64,000 nt of DNA from Aristolochia californica (lineage: Eukaryota > Streptophyta > Magnoliopsida > Piperales > Aristolochiaceae). The notes below the pieces were generated by a model, which saw nothing but the letters and a program-made list of their open reading frames with translations, made no database searches and was not told the origin of the DNA. The stretch lies in contig JARWKL010000008.1 of NCBI GenBank assembly GCA_029961685.1, forward strand, positions 23,097,981 through 23,161,980. Direction: 5' to 3'. The translations under genes were made by a program, and so were the position numbers. This document shows positions 1 to 10,561 of this stretch, one piece after another. The first letter of the stretch is position 1, and every line of letters begins with the position of its first letter.

Positions 1-1380
1 CAAAGTTTCTCTTAAATAAAAAAAAATTGGTACAAAAGTTTTTCTTTACCAAAATGGGAAAATTTTTGTGGTGGAAAATAAATTCTACCATGATGATTTA
101 ATTTTTTTTATTTTTTTCAAAAAATAATTCCTCCTAAAAATAGTATATATTTTTTTGGTCGAAAATATTTTTTGTCAAAACAATATTTCTCAAAAAGACT
201 TTTTGTTCCCAAAAAAATATGTCAACTGAAAGGTAATTCTGCTGATAAAAAGTATTTCCTTCCATGAATTTGTCATAAATCTAATAGTAGAAAATCAATT
301 TTTTGATCATAGTGTTTTTTTTAGTTGCTCTATCGGTGAAATATTATTTATGCTAAATAAGGTGGCTTCTGTTGACGAAAGCAAAAACTCTTTTTTCTTG
401 TAGTGTTATATTTAATTATGTAATTAATTATTTTAGGTTTTAGTTGCAAACCTATGCTAAAAACTTGACTTGGTCAAGGTACATGGCATGAACCCGATTC
501 AATGGACCTATCTATTCCCGATTTTATAATAAAACATTCACCAACATCTCAGGGGCCAATTGGTTAATCTGATCGAGATTTATAATTGAGCATTCAACTT
601 CTTTCTTTTAACTAATTATTGATTTTTGTGATTGGCATGGATTTTGTGGCCATGGACTCATCTTATAATCACTTATATTTTAACTAAACAAACTCGATCT
701 TTCTTCCATGGAATATCACCATACGCTCTCTTGGGTGTTGTATCTTTACTTTGCTTGGTATTCCTTCTGCCTTAGGCTCCATTGGCAATAAACTCAGTTT
801 TGGGTTGGTGAATTCTCTACTATTAGAAGAAGAACAATATATATGATTGTCATTATGCCGATACCAAAGAAGACATACATTACCTTTTGTCTTTTGAAAA
901 TTTCACTAATATTTTTATAAAGACAAACAAAAACAAAAAGAATGTCAATGTATTTCGAAAAACCCTTGTAAATTATTAAGGGAAAGATATTATTGAATGA
1001 TATTTGCATTTGATGAAAGATGAGTTACAAAGAAAAGGAAAAAAAAAGCCATATCTCGTGAACATTTTTGAAGCTTTGGCAGTATTAATTTCTATTTCCG
1101 ACGAAACCAAATTACAAACCATCTACAAATCAGAAATACATAATTGTCCAAGACCTTTGGAATAGTAAAATTCCAAAGACACTTAGGAAGTCAACTGCAA
1201 AACATCTTTGATGCTTTGACAATATTAATTTCTATTTCCAATGAAACCAATCTCGCAAACCATCTACAAATCGAAAATATGTAATTCTCTAAGACCTTTT
1301 GAATAATAAACTTTCAAAGAAAATTAGGAAGCCAACTGCAAATCCAGGAGCAGTGCTAACATAGATCCATCTCATTTCAG
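1..1380. other. AT-rich intergenic DNA, no gene seen
   Basis: This stretch is strongly AT-rich with many T and A homopolymer runs. No frame gives a recognisable protein; the only open frame, around 794-1009 on the minus strand, is low-complexity and hydrophobic and matches nothing I know. Two imperfect copies of a segment containing AACATTTTTGAAGC and AACATCTTTGATGC (near 1060 and 1200) point to a local duplication of about 140 bp. Confidence 0.6.
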
Positions 1381-2912
1381 AGCCGTCTTCAAACTCTTGA
1401 CAAATCCATATGTATTAATGGATGTAGTTTCCCAATGCTTTGTCGGAGTTACTCGAAAAAATTGATTCCCCGACAAGTTCAAAGCAATCAAACCAATAAG
1501 GTTTCCAACTTCTTATGGGAATGTTCCTACCAAATTGTTGTTTGAGAGATCTAAAGAAATAACCAATGTAAGACTAGTATTGTATTTATACAAAATCCAT
1601 TCATTGACACATCAACCTTTTCTTGGTAATACATGGTGCTGCCCTTGCCCCTTATAGTCAAGTGTATTGTTTGTAATATGATTGGTTCTCATGGCTGCGA
1701 AATTTGTTATACTCTAGGAATGCCTTATATCAGATGATGATGTGATACTTCAAATACTTGCAAATAACACAAATACCATAGTTCTAGGGAAGTTCCAGTA
1801 AACATGTTGGACCTTAGTTGTAGTATTCGAAGGAGAGACAACCTTACACCGATCCAACTAGGAAGGCTTCCACTGAATTCGCTCCCACTAAGGTCAAGAG
1901 TTTGCAAATCAGTACAATTTTTCAAAACAGAAGGAAATTCTCTTGAGAGTTTATTCTTCTCAAGGTGCAAGCTTCATATATTTTCTAGCTGAATGGAAGA
2001 CTATGGTATATTACCAAATACATGGTTTGCCTTTAAATCATGCACCTTAATAGATCCACAATTAGTCAAGGTCGGAGGCACGCGTCCAGTGTGATTGTTA
2101 TGGAAAAGATTTAGAATTTCTATTCCCTTAATCTTACCAAATACAGGAGGAATGATCCCTAAAAAATTGATTGTATGACATATCACAAAAACTCACGGGT
2201 TTTTTTAGAAAAGTTATGGGACTTGTGAACTTATTGTAGCTCAGATCAATAATCGCTTCTGGATAAGTGACAATTGTATTGTATGGAGGTGAACCTGAAA
2301 TATTGTTCATACTAAGGTTCAAATATCGAAATTGAGGAGTGATGTTCCAAAAAGACGAGGGTATATTAACCGCAAATCATCTAGAGAGATCTAGGACAAC
2401 AACTTTTGTTTTTTAGTTTCAAGCCAAAGAGGAAATTGTGTGCCAAGACGGGAAGATCCAAGTTTCAGAGATATATCTTGAAATGGAGGAACCTAAGCCA
2501 TTGGAAGATGAAACTCTATTATCGACATGTATAGGTCAGTTAGGTAACTCAAGCTTGGGAAATGTTTTTTCAAGCAAAAGACCTTCCAACATACTATTTG
2601 CAATCGTAAGAAATTCTAGAGACGAGAGTTCCGCTAAGCATGTAGGGAAAGTCCAAGAAATCTACTATCCAAGATGCATATGTAGGCTAGATTTGTTAAT
2701 GAGAAAACCCAATCAAGCACCGGTGCAATCAGATCTTTCAAAACCTCTTAAGAACATATTTTGCAGGTTGTGTAAGTTTCCCATTTGGCTTAGAAAAACC
2801 TTTATGGTTCGATTCCCTCTTGATTCTCCAAAGTCAAGAGTAGTAAGAGATGTCATATTGCTAATAGACTCTGGGATTTCTCCATATAGCTGCACCTCAC
2901 TAAGGGCCATTG
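1381..2912 (-). pseudogene. Decayed LRR receptor-like protein (RLP) gene
   Basis: The minus strand encodes plant extracellular leucine-rich repeats in several broken frames. Between about 2910 and 2713 there is GEIPESISNMTSLTTLDF; from 2322 to 2001 come SMNNISGSPP, LDLSYNKFT and LNLFHNNHTGRVPPTL; from 1970 to 1725 come LQTLDLSGSEFSGSLPSWIG and ILQLRSNMFTG; and around 1560-1440 SLDLSNNNLVGTFP then LIALNLSGNQF. This order (central LRRs, island-like gap, last LRRs with SLDLSNNNL) fits the Cf/EIX2-like receptor-like proteins, plasma-membrane sensors in defence or development. Stops and frameshifts interrupt it throughout, and no signal peptide or clear transmembrane end remains. The LRR identity is secure; the subfamily is inference. 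Confidence 0.85.
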
Positions 2913-3143
2913 TCTTAATATTCTTCTAACTGACATTGAATACATTTGAGCAATTTACTCTGATGTTATCAATGGCCCAAATGAGGACTTGACTAACCAG
3001 TGTATAAGGCCAAAATAAGGACTTGACTAGCCCGAGGAAAATTGCATAATGAAGACTTCAAGTGGACATTATGGTTTACGTGACCAATGGGATAGACAAA
3101 GATGCTCAACTCTGATACCATGTTAAATTGGGCTCTGATACCT

Positions 3144-3459
3144 TGTTAAATTTTAGGAAAAGAGAAAAACTTCACTAACTTCAGATAATTTGAATACATG
3201 AGTCTCTATTTATAATAGTGGAAAGAAGTAGAATTTAATTACAATTAAACAACTCTTATACCAGTTACACCCAAAGTTAAACACTGAAAGATTAATCCTA
3301 GAATAATTAAACAACTAAACACAAATAAAAGACTAACTTAATTAAAAAACCTTGAAGTTGAAACTTTTTTATGAGACTTCCTTCCATAATAATTCTATCT
3401 CTATAAGGACTTCTTGTTGTGAGAGTCATGTGAGACTCTTCCATATCAGCTATTCAACA
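3144..3459 (-). repeat. TRIM array 1, LTR copy a
   Basis: A 316-bp repeat starting TGTTAAATTTTAGG and ending CTATTCAACA. The left neighbour is CTCTGATACCT, a primer-site complement with one change. It is close to copies b and c and to the array at 21.5-22.5 kb. Confidence 0.7.
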
Positions 3460-3652
3460 ACCAAAATGAAGACTTGACTAGCTAATGTAAAAAGCCAAAA
3501 TGAGTATTTGACTAGCCCGGGGAAAATGCATAATTAAGACTTTAAGTGGAGATTGTGGTCTAGAAAATTATATAACTACATATGTTGCATGACCAATGGG
3601 ATAGACTAAGTTGCTCAACTTTGATACCATGTTAAATTGGGCTTTGATACCA

Positions 3653-3966
3653 TGTTAAATTTTTGGAAAAGAGAAAACATCACTAACTTCATGTAATTTG
3701 AATACAATGGTCTCTATTTCTAATAAAGGAGAGAAGTAGAATCCAATTACAATTAAACCACCCTTATCCCAATTACACCCAAAGTTAAAAACTAAAAGAT
3801 AAGTCCTAGAACAATTAAACAACTTAGCACAAATAGAAGACTAAGTTAATTCAACACCTTTTCATTGAAACTCTTCTATGACACTTCCTTGTATAATAAT
3901 TCTAGCTGTGTAAGGACTTCTTGTTGTGAGGGTCATGTGAGACTCATCCAAAGCTACTATTCAACA
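3653..3966 (-). repeat. TRIM array 1, LTR copy b
   Basis: A repeat of about 314 bp starting TGTTAAATTTTTGG and ending CTATTCAACA, preceded by GCTTTGATACCA. It is separated from copy a by about 190 bp of internal sequence that itself contains a second TTTGATACCATGTTAAATT. Confidence 0.7.
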
Positions 3967-4160
3967 ACCCAAATAAAGACTCGACTAACCAGTGTAAAAA
4001 GCAAAAATTGAGGGCATGACGAGCCCGGGGAAAACGCATAATGAACACTTTAAGTTGACATTGTGGTCCAACAAATGATACAACTGTATATGTTACGTTA
4101 CCAATGGGATAGATTAAGATGCTCAACTCTGATACCAGGTTAAATTTGGCTTTGATACCA

Positions 4161-4275
4161 TGTTAAATTTTTGGTAAAAAAAAACTTCGCTAACTTCATG
4201 TAATTTGAATATATGAGTTTCAATTTATAACAGAGGAAAGAAGTAAAATCAAATTATAATTAAAGTACTCATATC
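4161..4275 (-). repeat. TRIM array 1, LTR copy c, first part
   Basis: Starts TGTTAAATTTTTGG after TTTGATACCA. It is interrupted after ATATC (4271-4275) by the gag-only LTR element. The second part continues at 7651 with GTATCCCAGCTACACCC, which matches the same place in copies a and b. Confidence 0.75.
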
Positions 4276-5265
4276 TGTTATGGTCCCTAGCCATGGATCT
4301 AGCAACTCGGGGAGATACTGATGAATCCAGCACGTTACAAGGTTTTTAAACACTATAAGGAACCAAGAATCTTGTCTCCAACCACTGTTCATGCAGGTAA
4401 GTTGAAAATAGAATCCCCTTTGTCGAACGTATGGATTTAACCACTATTCACGCAGGTAAATTAAAACAGAATTCTAACCTGCTGTTCTTAGGAAAATAGG
4501 GTCTCAAGTTACCTCTTTGAATGAATTCGGAACTCTTCCTCAGCCTAGAATTCGGAACTCCTCTGCCCAGAATTCAGAACTCCTCCTCAGCCCAGATTCG
4601 GAACTCCTCCTCAGCACAAAATTCGGAACTCCTCTGCCTAGAATTCAGAACTCCTCCTCAGCCCAGATTCGGAACTCCTCCTCAGCACAAAATTCGGAAC
4701 TCCTCTGTCCAAAATTTAGAACTCCTCCTCAGCTCAGATTCGGAACTCCTCCTCTGCCCAGAATTCGGAACTCCTCCTCTGCCCCTTTCCTCTTGAAGGA
4801 CCTCCAATACAACAGCCTCTTTCTGTTCTTCTAGGCTGAGAAAAAGGTTCCACGCCACCCTTCTTCTGCACCCTTTTCTCCCTGATTTCTGTGAAGAAAA
4901 CCAGTCCTTCCCTTCACCACGTAGGTTAGGGTTTAATTCTCCTTTTCTCCTCCTTTCTCAGCCCTCAAGACACTCACGAAAACACCAAGATAGCAGTGAA
5001 GGTTCACGCCAAAATCCCTAGAAGAGGGAGCTCGAGGAGAACCTAGATTAACCTAATTACTCTAGTTTATGCTAATTCTGAACTTTCTTTATTTCTCCAT
5101 CCTTACCCCTTAAATAGGGTAATTAACATCAACAAAGGTTAGGGTTATAAAACCCAATTCTACCCCTATCTTTAAGTCTTATTACAAATCAATAAAATTC
5201 GAAATTAAAAGCAACATATATAATAAAAGTAAAGTAGATGACTTAGTGTTATTGAGTCCATAACA
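4276..5265 (-). repeat. LTR of gag-only element (3' LTR on minus strand)
   Basis: A 990-bp LTR starting TGTTATGGTCCC and ending GTCCATAACA. It pairs with 6685-7650. Most of the 24-bp length difference is one extra unit of an internal minisatellite. Confidence 0.9.
4517..4790. repeat. Minisatellite inside LTR, about 11 units
   Basis: Tandem units of about 21-27 bp on the theme AATTCGGAACTCCTCCTCAG. I count 11 occurrences of the AACTCCTC core here and 10 in the partner LTR. The long open frames across it are a by-product of the repeat and not a gene. Confidence 0.85.
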
Positions 5266-5368
5266 TCTGCCCCCCCTTGGAGATCAAGCTTGCCCTCAAG
5301 CTCAGAAGCTGGGTAGACCCGGTGGAAGTTGTCGAGCCGCTCCCATTTTGCGTAGTTGTGGCTGATTG
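5266..5368 (-). promoter_or_regulatory. Polypurine tract and retained pol tail
   Basis: Read on the minus strand, a G-rich run (complement of CTGCCCCCCCTTGG) lies next to the 3' LTR and is a credible plus-strand primer. Just upstream is the complement of GATCAAGCTTGCCCTCAAGC, which corresponds to the FELEDKL end of pol in elements A, B and C. The other bases join the gag end to this tail. Confidence 0.6.
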
Positions 5369-5611
5369 CTACCTAGTAATGGCATGCAGGGAGATGTCCG
5401 GTGGTTCTTCCTCGATCATATCCTCCGTCACCTCGATATCCTCATCTTCAACCTTATCGATCAAAAACAATCTTTTGCACTGATGCCCAACCCGATATGG
5501 TTCATCAAAGTTGTAACACAGATTCTTAGCCCGCCGTTCCGCCATCTCAGCACTAGTCAATTTTTTTATATAAGGAGGTGTAGGATGACTAGATCTCGGA
5601 TCCCCTATCAA
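5369..5611 (-). pseudogene. Gag C-terminal zinc knuckle and start of protease region, truncated
   Basis: The frame reads YIKKLTSAEMAERRAKNLCY followed by NFDEPYRVGHQCKRLF. This is the Ty3 variant zinc knuckle (CYNCDE...GHQC) with its second Cys changed to Phe. It continues through an acidic stretch to ISLHAIT, the conserved entry into the aspartic protease in elements A-C, and then stops at the internal deletion. It binds nucleic acid in the intact family; here one zinc ligand is lost. Confidence 0.8.
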
Positions 5612-5773
5612 AGTAATACTCGGGTTGTTTCTGAGAGGAATGCGCTCCCCTGACCATGGAGGTCATCTGTACTGTGCCTGCTATCGCAGTTCTAAAGCAC
5701 GAGCTATATTCATAGCACTGGATAAGTCAACAGGTGCATAGAGCTCCACATCAAGCTTTAAGGCCTCAGTCAG

Positions 5774-6742
5774 TCATGATGTAAATAGCGCAACTTGCTG
5801 ATCCACTTGTACCATACTACTGGCTCGTGCTAATTTTTCCTGGAACAATTTTTGATGTTGCTCCACGGCCCCAGTTTGGCGTAGTAAAACCAAATCTCCC
5901 AAAGGGTTACTGTAAGCCGGAGGACCAAAACGGAGAGAACATAGTTGCCTAAATTCATCCCAATCTACCACCTCGCTATCAACCTCAACTAGCTGGTACC
6001 AAAGTTGTGCTTTCCCTAGTAAGTGGAAAATAGCTACGTTGACTCGGTCATAGGTTGGGACTTGCTGATGGCTAAAATTTTTTTCGCATCGATACAACCA
6101 TATCAAAGGGTCTTCTGACCCATTATAAGTAGGGAATTCCATTTTAGTATACCTCGGAACAGTGCCTCCCCCCTGGTAGAAGTGTCCCCCCGGAATGAGG
6201 GGTCCTTGCTGTCCCAAGAAACTCGTGCGCCTCAGAAATTCATCTCCCCCTCTGTTATACGAATGGTCCCCTCCTCTCTGATTTGGAATGAGAGGTACAG
6301 TGCCTCCCCCCTGGTTGAGGTGTCCCCCCGGAATGAAGGGTCCTTGCTGACCCGAGAAACTCCTGTGTCTAGTAAATTCATCTCCCCCTCTGATCTGCGA
6401 ATGGTCTCCCGGAATTGGGTTCTTGCCAGTGCTTAGACCAGTCTCCATGCTATCTATCCTTCCTTTCAAGGTTTCCAAACTACGAGTGAACTTCTCCTCC
6501 AATGCAGCAAATTTCTTGCCAGTAGTTAGACCATTCTCCATGCTATCCATCCTTCCCTTCAAGGTCTCCATATCGATATCAATTTTTGAGAACCTCTCTA
6601 GGACAATATCAAATTTTCTTTCAAGCAATTCAAAGTATTCATTGGTGTTTCTCTCTGCCGGGTTACCCTGCTCTGATACCAAGTTGTTATGGTCCCTAGC
6701 CTTGGATCTAGTAACTCGGTGAGATACTGATGAATTCAGCAC
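5774..6742 (-). CDS. gag: Gag capsid-like protein of gag-only element
   Basis: An open frame of about 320 codons with no internal stop, reading out of the 5' LTR through the primer site (RVTRSKARDHNNLVSEQG) into gag. The Ty3 gag core is at the C-terminal third: TVPRYTKMEFPTYNGSEDP, LIWLYRCEKNFSH, LRFGPPAYSNPLGDLVLLRQ, LFQEKLARAS. The N-terminal half holds a coiled-coil-like segment with an internal duplication (LKGRMDSMENGLTTGK / LKGRIDSMETGLSTGK) and a duplicated Gly-rich block (GGDEFTRHRSF / GGDEFLRRTSF). The first codon of this frame is GTG; the Met present at RVTRSM in elements A and C is Lys here, and the next in-frame ATG is near 6560, so the true start is unclear. It is the best-preserved coding frame in the window. 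Confidence 0.85.
   Translation of the reverse strand: MLNSSVSHRVTRSKARDHNNLVSEQGNPAERNTNEYFELLERKFDIVLERFSKIDIDMETLKGRMDSMENGLTTGKKFAALEEKFTRSLETLKGRIDSMETGLSTGKNPIPGDHSQIRGGDEFTRHRSFSGQQGPFIPGGHLNQGGGTVPLIPNQRGGDHSYNRGGDEFLRRTSFLGQQGPLIPGGHFYQGGGTVPRYTKMEFPTYNGSEDPLIWLYRCEKNFSHQQVPTYDRVNVAIFHLLGKAQLWYQLVEVDSEVVDWDEFRQLCSLRFGPPAYSNPLGDLVLLRQTGAVEQHQKLFQEKLARASSMVQVDQQVALFTS
6670..6681 (-). promoter_or_regulatory. Primer binding site, initiator-Met tRNA type
   Basis: GCTCTGATACCA on the plus strand, i.e. TGGTATCAGAGC in the element's sense, three bases from the 5' LTR end at 6685. Confidence 0.9.
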
Positions 6743-7650
6743 GTTATAAGGTTTTTAAACACTGTAAGGAACCAAGAATCTTGTCTCCAACCACTGTTCA
6801 CGCAGGTAAGTTGAAAACAGAATCCCTTTTGTCTAACGTATGGATTTAACCACCATTCACGCAGGTAAATTAAAACAGAATTCTAACCTACTGTACTTAG
6901 GAAAATAGAGTCTCAAGTTACCTCTTTGAATGAATTCAGAATTCCTCCTCAGCCCAGAATTCGGAACTCCTCTGCCCAGAATTCAGAATTCCTCCTCAGC
7001 CCAGATTCGGAACTCCTCCTCAGCACAAAATTCGGAACTCCTCTGCCCAGATTCGGAACTCCTCCTTAGCACAAAATTCGAAACTCCTCTGCCCAGAATT
7101 CAGAACTCCTCCTCAGCTCAGATTTGGAACTCCTCCTCTGTCCAGAATTCGGAACTCCTCCTCTGCCCCTTTCCTCTTGAAGGGCCTCCAATACAGCAGC
7201 CTCTTTCTGTTCTTCTTGGCTGAGAAAAAGGTTCCACGCCACCCTTCTTCTCCACCCTTTTCTTCTTGATTTCCGTGAAGAAAACTAGTCCTTCCCTTCA
7301 CCACATAGCTTAGGGTTTAATTTTCCTTTTCTCCTCCTTTCTCAGCCCTCAAAACACTCACGAAAATACCAAGATAACAGTGAAGGTTCACGTCAAAATC
7401 CCTAGAAGAGGGAGCTCGAGGAGAACCTAGATTAACCTAATTTACTCTAGTTTATGCTAATTCTGAACTTTCTTTATTTCTCCATCCTTACCTCTTAAAT
7501 AGGGTAATTAACATCAACAAAGGTTAGGGTTATAAAACCCAATTCTACCCCTACCTTTAAGTCTTATTACAAATCAATAAAATTCGAAATTAAAACCAAC
7601 ATATATAAGAAAAGTTAAGTAGACGACTCAGTGTTATTGAGTCCATAACA
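6685..7650 (-). repeat. LTR of gag-only element (5' LTR on minus strand)
   Basis: A 966-bp LTR starting TGTTATGGTCCC and ending GTCCATAACA, partner of 4276-5265. Confidence 0.9.
6930..7175. repeat. Minisatellite inside LTR, about 10 units
   Basis: Same units as at 4517-4790 with one unit fewer, which accounts for the LTR length difference. Confidence 0.85.
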
Positions 7651-7783
7651 GTATCCCAGCTACACCCAAAGTTAAACACTGAAAGATAAGTCCTAGAATA
7701 ATTGAACAATTGGACACAAATAGACGACTTACGTAATTAGAATACTTTTAAATTAAAACTCTTCTATGATTCTTCCTTCATCA
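7651..7783 (-). repeat. TRIM array 1, LTR copy c, second part
   Basis: Continues the TRIM LTR interrupted at 4275 (CAGCTACACCCAAAGTTAAACACTGAAAGATAAG...). Similarity stops near 7783, in the conserved CTTCCTTC..AATAATTCT stretch, where the next Ty3 piece begins. Confidence 0.7.
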
Positions 7784-8732
7784 CAATTATAACACAACCC
7801 TCTGGATCTTTTGTCTTCCATTTCTGCTCCTGACAATGTTTTGATAAATGCCGGTGGAAGCTGACTAGTCTTGGTTGTTGTGGAAGTATTTGCAGGGGCA
7901 TTGGAGCACCATGTGCTACTAGTAGCAGACCTGTTATTTTGCCAAGGCTTACGATTCTGAATTTTTTGTTTGGCCTCTAGAGCACGGTCCAAGTTTATTG
8001 CTTGGGCTAAATTAGAGGGAGCGAGGAGCTCAACCTCTAACAGAGGGACTCTGATAATCGAGCAATAAATAAGCCCACCTGTTGATCCACCCAGAATATC
8101 TTACTGGCTTTGGCTAATTTTTCTTGGAATGCCTGCTAGTATTGCTCTACGGTGCCGGTTTGACTCGGCAAGGCTAGGTCCCCTAATGGATTGCTCTGAG
8201 CAGGCAGTCCAAACTGAATTGTGCATAAATCTTTAAATTCTTCCCAGTCTATGTCCGTATTTTCCATTTCGAGTTGGTGGCCCCATAGTTGTGCTTCATC
8301 GAGCATGTGGAAGGCAGCTAACCCTACTTTGTCAATTTCAGTTGTTATTTGATGGGAAAAAAATTTCTTGCACCTATATAACCAAATTAAGGGGTCCTCG
8401 GATCCCTTAAACAGCGAAAAATTCAACTTTGTGTACCTCGGAATGGTCCCACCACCAGAACCCGAGTTCATGCCATTTATGGTCTGCTCTGTTTGACCCA
8501 CAAAGTGGCCGCCCTGCATAGCCACAGGGCTCCTCCTCCCTTCACGAGCAGTGGGGTTTCTTACCCCCATCAATTCATTAAGTTTTGCATAAATTTGTTA
8601 GATCTGAAAATTTAACTGAGACGCTCTGTTTTCCATCAAAATCGCTAGACGTCCCTCTGTCTCTTCCTGCCCAGATTGTATCATTTCTCTGACGGTAGAC
8701 CTCCAATCTTCATTGTTCAATGACTCTCCCAT
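7784..8732 (-). pseudogene. gag: Gag of truncated Ty3 element, broken
   Basis: An ATG at 8732, just after the primer site, opens MGESLNNEDWRSTV. The frame passes a stop near 8600 and continues with the gag core TIPRYTKLNFSLFKGSEDP, LIWLYRCKKFFSHQ, LPAQSNPLGDLALPSQTG. After another break, LPPAFIKTLSGAEMEDKR leads to RGLCYNCDEG, the start of the zinc knuckle, where the element is cut. It is related to, but clearly distinct from, the gag proteins of elements A, B and C. Confidence 0.8.
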
Positions 8733-8740
8733 TTCAGCTT

Positions 8741-8752
8741 GCTTTGATACCA
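8741..8752 (-). promoter_or_regulatory. Primer binding site with one change
   Basis: GCTTTGATACCA, i.e. TGGTATCAAAGC in the element's sense, three bases from the LTR start at 8756. Confidence 0.8.
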
Positions 8753-8755
8753 AGA

Positions 8756-9241
8756 TGTTGTGGTCTTTGACCATAGATCAAGTCACTCGCTCGTGGGAGA
8801 AGTAGACTTGCGTTTCTGGGGCAAAGCCTGGTCGTCGAGACCTCTCTGGTCTCCCTATGATGTCGATTTGGTGATAATGAGGGTGAAAAAGGATTACAAA
8901 AGGGAGAAGATGAGAAAAGGTTACCAGAATGGGGGATTTAGACTCATCGATGGGAGTCTACGCTGTGGGTTCTAGGGGAACGACGACCCTGGTTCCTTAG
9001 GGAGAACGCAAATCCAAAATTCCTTTCTTAGTTTTTCATTCCATTAGATAACCCTTAAGCTAAATCCGAAAATAGAGTTATTACAAGAATGCCATTAAGG
9101 CTTCCCTACTTACATGAATCAAATAATTAAAAGGCATGTACGCATAAGCCATTTTAACTCATAATTCCACTGTGTCACTACGCCTGAGTTGACTCACCAC
9201 GTCGCCTCTAGATGACTCGTCCTGCTATCGAGTCCACAACA
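8756..9241 (-). repeat. 5' LTR of truncated Ty3 element
   Basis: Starts TGTTGTGGTCTTTGACC and ends GAGTCCACAACA. Placed directly beyond the primer site as expected for a minus-strand 5' LTR. No partner in the window. Confidence 0.75.
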
Positions 9242-9718
9242 CTCTTCTTCAAAAAAAAAACTTCTAATTAATAACACCAAGTAGCACTTCTTCAATCAAC
9301 TTGATGTATGGGAAAAAATTAGCATCAATGCTAAATTATTATTCTTATTTATTTTTTAAAAAACCACTCATAAGAGGCTCAATAACAATCTTTTATATCA
9401 GGGAACTCTTATCCCACGAATTTTTTTTCCATAATTTGATAATGGACTGGTCTCGGTAAACAGAATTTCCAAACCGATAAAACTGTTTTGATAGCTCCTT
9501 CTAGATAGAGAGACATGTGTATACATTGCATAATAAGATGAAAGCATTCACATATTCATCTTTGAATCACCTTCTAAATTTGAAAACTAGTAGCATAAAA
9601 AAATTTTTGAACACTTATCTCTCGGCTTGTGTTGTTCCTTCGTAAAAGAGCCTTCTTTGAGTGGTGTTGATCATCACTTCTCTAGAGCATTCCTTTGACG
9701 AGGGATCCTAGATATAAT
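9242..9718 (-). other. Non-coding internal sequence of an LTR element (probable)
   Basis: No protein is recognised. It starts after the previous LTR with an A-run and ends in a primer-site complement at 9719, so it may be the 5' untranslated part of a minus-strand element whose 5' LTR is 9731-10561. This is inference from position only. Confidence 0.4.
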
Positions 9719-9730
9719 GCTCTGATACCA
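9719..9730 (-). promoter_or_regulatory. Primer binding site, initiator-Met tRNA type
   Basis: GCTCTGATACCA directly next to TGTTGAATTTAGG at 9731. Confidence 0.75.
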
Positions 9731-10561
9731 TGTTGAATTTAGGATCCTTTTTTCATAATTTCGAGCAAGAGAAATAAGAAAGAAAAAAGAGAAAAGGGAA
9801 GAAGAGCTAACGGTTAGAGAGAAGAAAAAATAAAATAGCAAAGAGAGGTTGCGCCAAGCAAGGGAGAGAGAGAGAGAGTAACTCGAGAATGAGATGTGTA
9901 ACTTGATTAATTCTAAATTAAAACACCTCTATTTATAGTAGAGGAGGAGGTAGAGTCCTTATACAACTTGTCTTTCAATCCTAATAACATTCCAACTCTA
10001 ACTCTTTAATTTAAGTCTATTCAAACTAAACTACTAGAAAGCCTAACTTGAGTTGAACTAGGAGTCCTTCTTCATTCACGTGAATATAAGGGGATAAGCC
10101 AGCTCGTAGCCTTATCCTTGTGGGTCCCTCATGATCTCCCAGCGCATCTTGATAAGAGTGCCAGCTCGTAAGATTTTTGTGGGTCCCACTTGATCTTCAA
10201 GTCTTTTAACTCAATTCAACTTGTGCTTCTTGATTCCTTAAATCATGCTTGCTTTGGGTGAGAACTCTTCTTGGTGTCCCACATCCTCTAGGACTCTTCT
10301 TGATGTCCCACATCCTCATGGTGGGTCCCACCAGCTTGATCACCATGTGGGTCCCACATTGTAACATTAACCTAATTACATCAATGCCATATCTATGAGA
10401 TGAATCTTTATTTACCATCCTGCCATCATTGTATGGGCCTGTTGGGCCTTTTCCTTGATTTATGGGCCTTCCTTGGTGTTATGGGCTTGAGCCCATCTTC
10501 TAACACACTTGGACTTGTGGGACTTCCTTGGTCGTGTGGGCTTGGGCCCTATCTTCCAACA
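9731..10561 (-). repeat. LTR-like sequence, Copia type
   Basis: About 831 bp from TGTTGAATTTAGGATCC to CTATCTTCCAACA. The end GGGCTTGAGCCC...CTTCCAACA followed by CTCCCCCTC resembles the Copia LTR end and polypurine tract at 12946. The last about 190 bp also recur at 21325-21546. It has a primer site on the left and a tract-like sequence on the right, so it may be shared by two tandem copies. It contains a (GA)n run near 9864. Confidence 0.55.

Larger units (their letters stand above)
2966..4275 (-). mobile_element. Tandem TRIM-like array 1 (left part)
   Basis: Three direct copies of a unit of about 510 bp lie end to end. Each unit has an LTR-like part of about 315 bp (TGTTAAATTTT ... TTCAACA) and an internal part of about 190 bp with no coding capacity. 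The internal part ends against the next LTR with CTCTGATACCA, the complement of an initiator-Met tRNA primer site for a minus-strand element. Small size, TG...CA ends and LTR-internal-LTR-internal-LTR layout are features of terminal-repeat retrotransposons in miniature. The left end is truncated at about 2966 and the right copy is split by the gag-only element, resuming at 7651. Confidence 0.7.
4276..7650 (-). mobile_element. Gag-only LTR retrotransposon (TR-GAG-like), Ty3 lineage
   Basis: A complete element of 3375 bp with LTRs of 990 and 966 bp (TGTTATGG ... CCATAACA), a primer site, gag, a zinc-knuckle remnant and a G-rich tract, but no protease, RT or integrase. Flanks ATATC (4271-4275) and GTATC (7651-7655) look like a 5-bp target duplication with one change. 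It lies in a TRIM LTR, so it is younger than that array. Its gag is close to that of Ty3 element C (shared NNLVSEQGN), so an element of that kind could have mobilised it; this is inference. Elements with LTRs and gag only have been described in plants as TR-GAG. Confidence 0.85.
7784..9241 (-). mobile_element. Truncated Ty3 element: gag, primer site, 5' LTR
   Basis: Contains, from the right on the minus strand, an LTR of 486 bp, a primer site and gag up to the zinc knuckle. Everything after the knuckle is missing; the left break lies within CYNCDE and is followed by TRIM sequence. No second LTR is seen, so it is a 3'-truncated copy. Confidence 0.75.

Noticed and set aside
2438..2929. Plus-strand open frame of 163 codons
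   Set aside because: It is the shadow of the minus-strand LRR pseudogene; the LRR motifs are on the other strand and the plus frame has no recognisable domain.
4540..4790. CRISPR-like regular repeats
   Set aside because: Units are contiguous and degenerate without unique spacers, inside a plant LTR.
4517..4834. Overlapping open frames of about 100 codons rich in RNSSSAQ repeats
   Set aside because: They are by-products of the LTR minisatellite, open in two frames at once.
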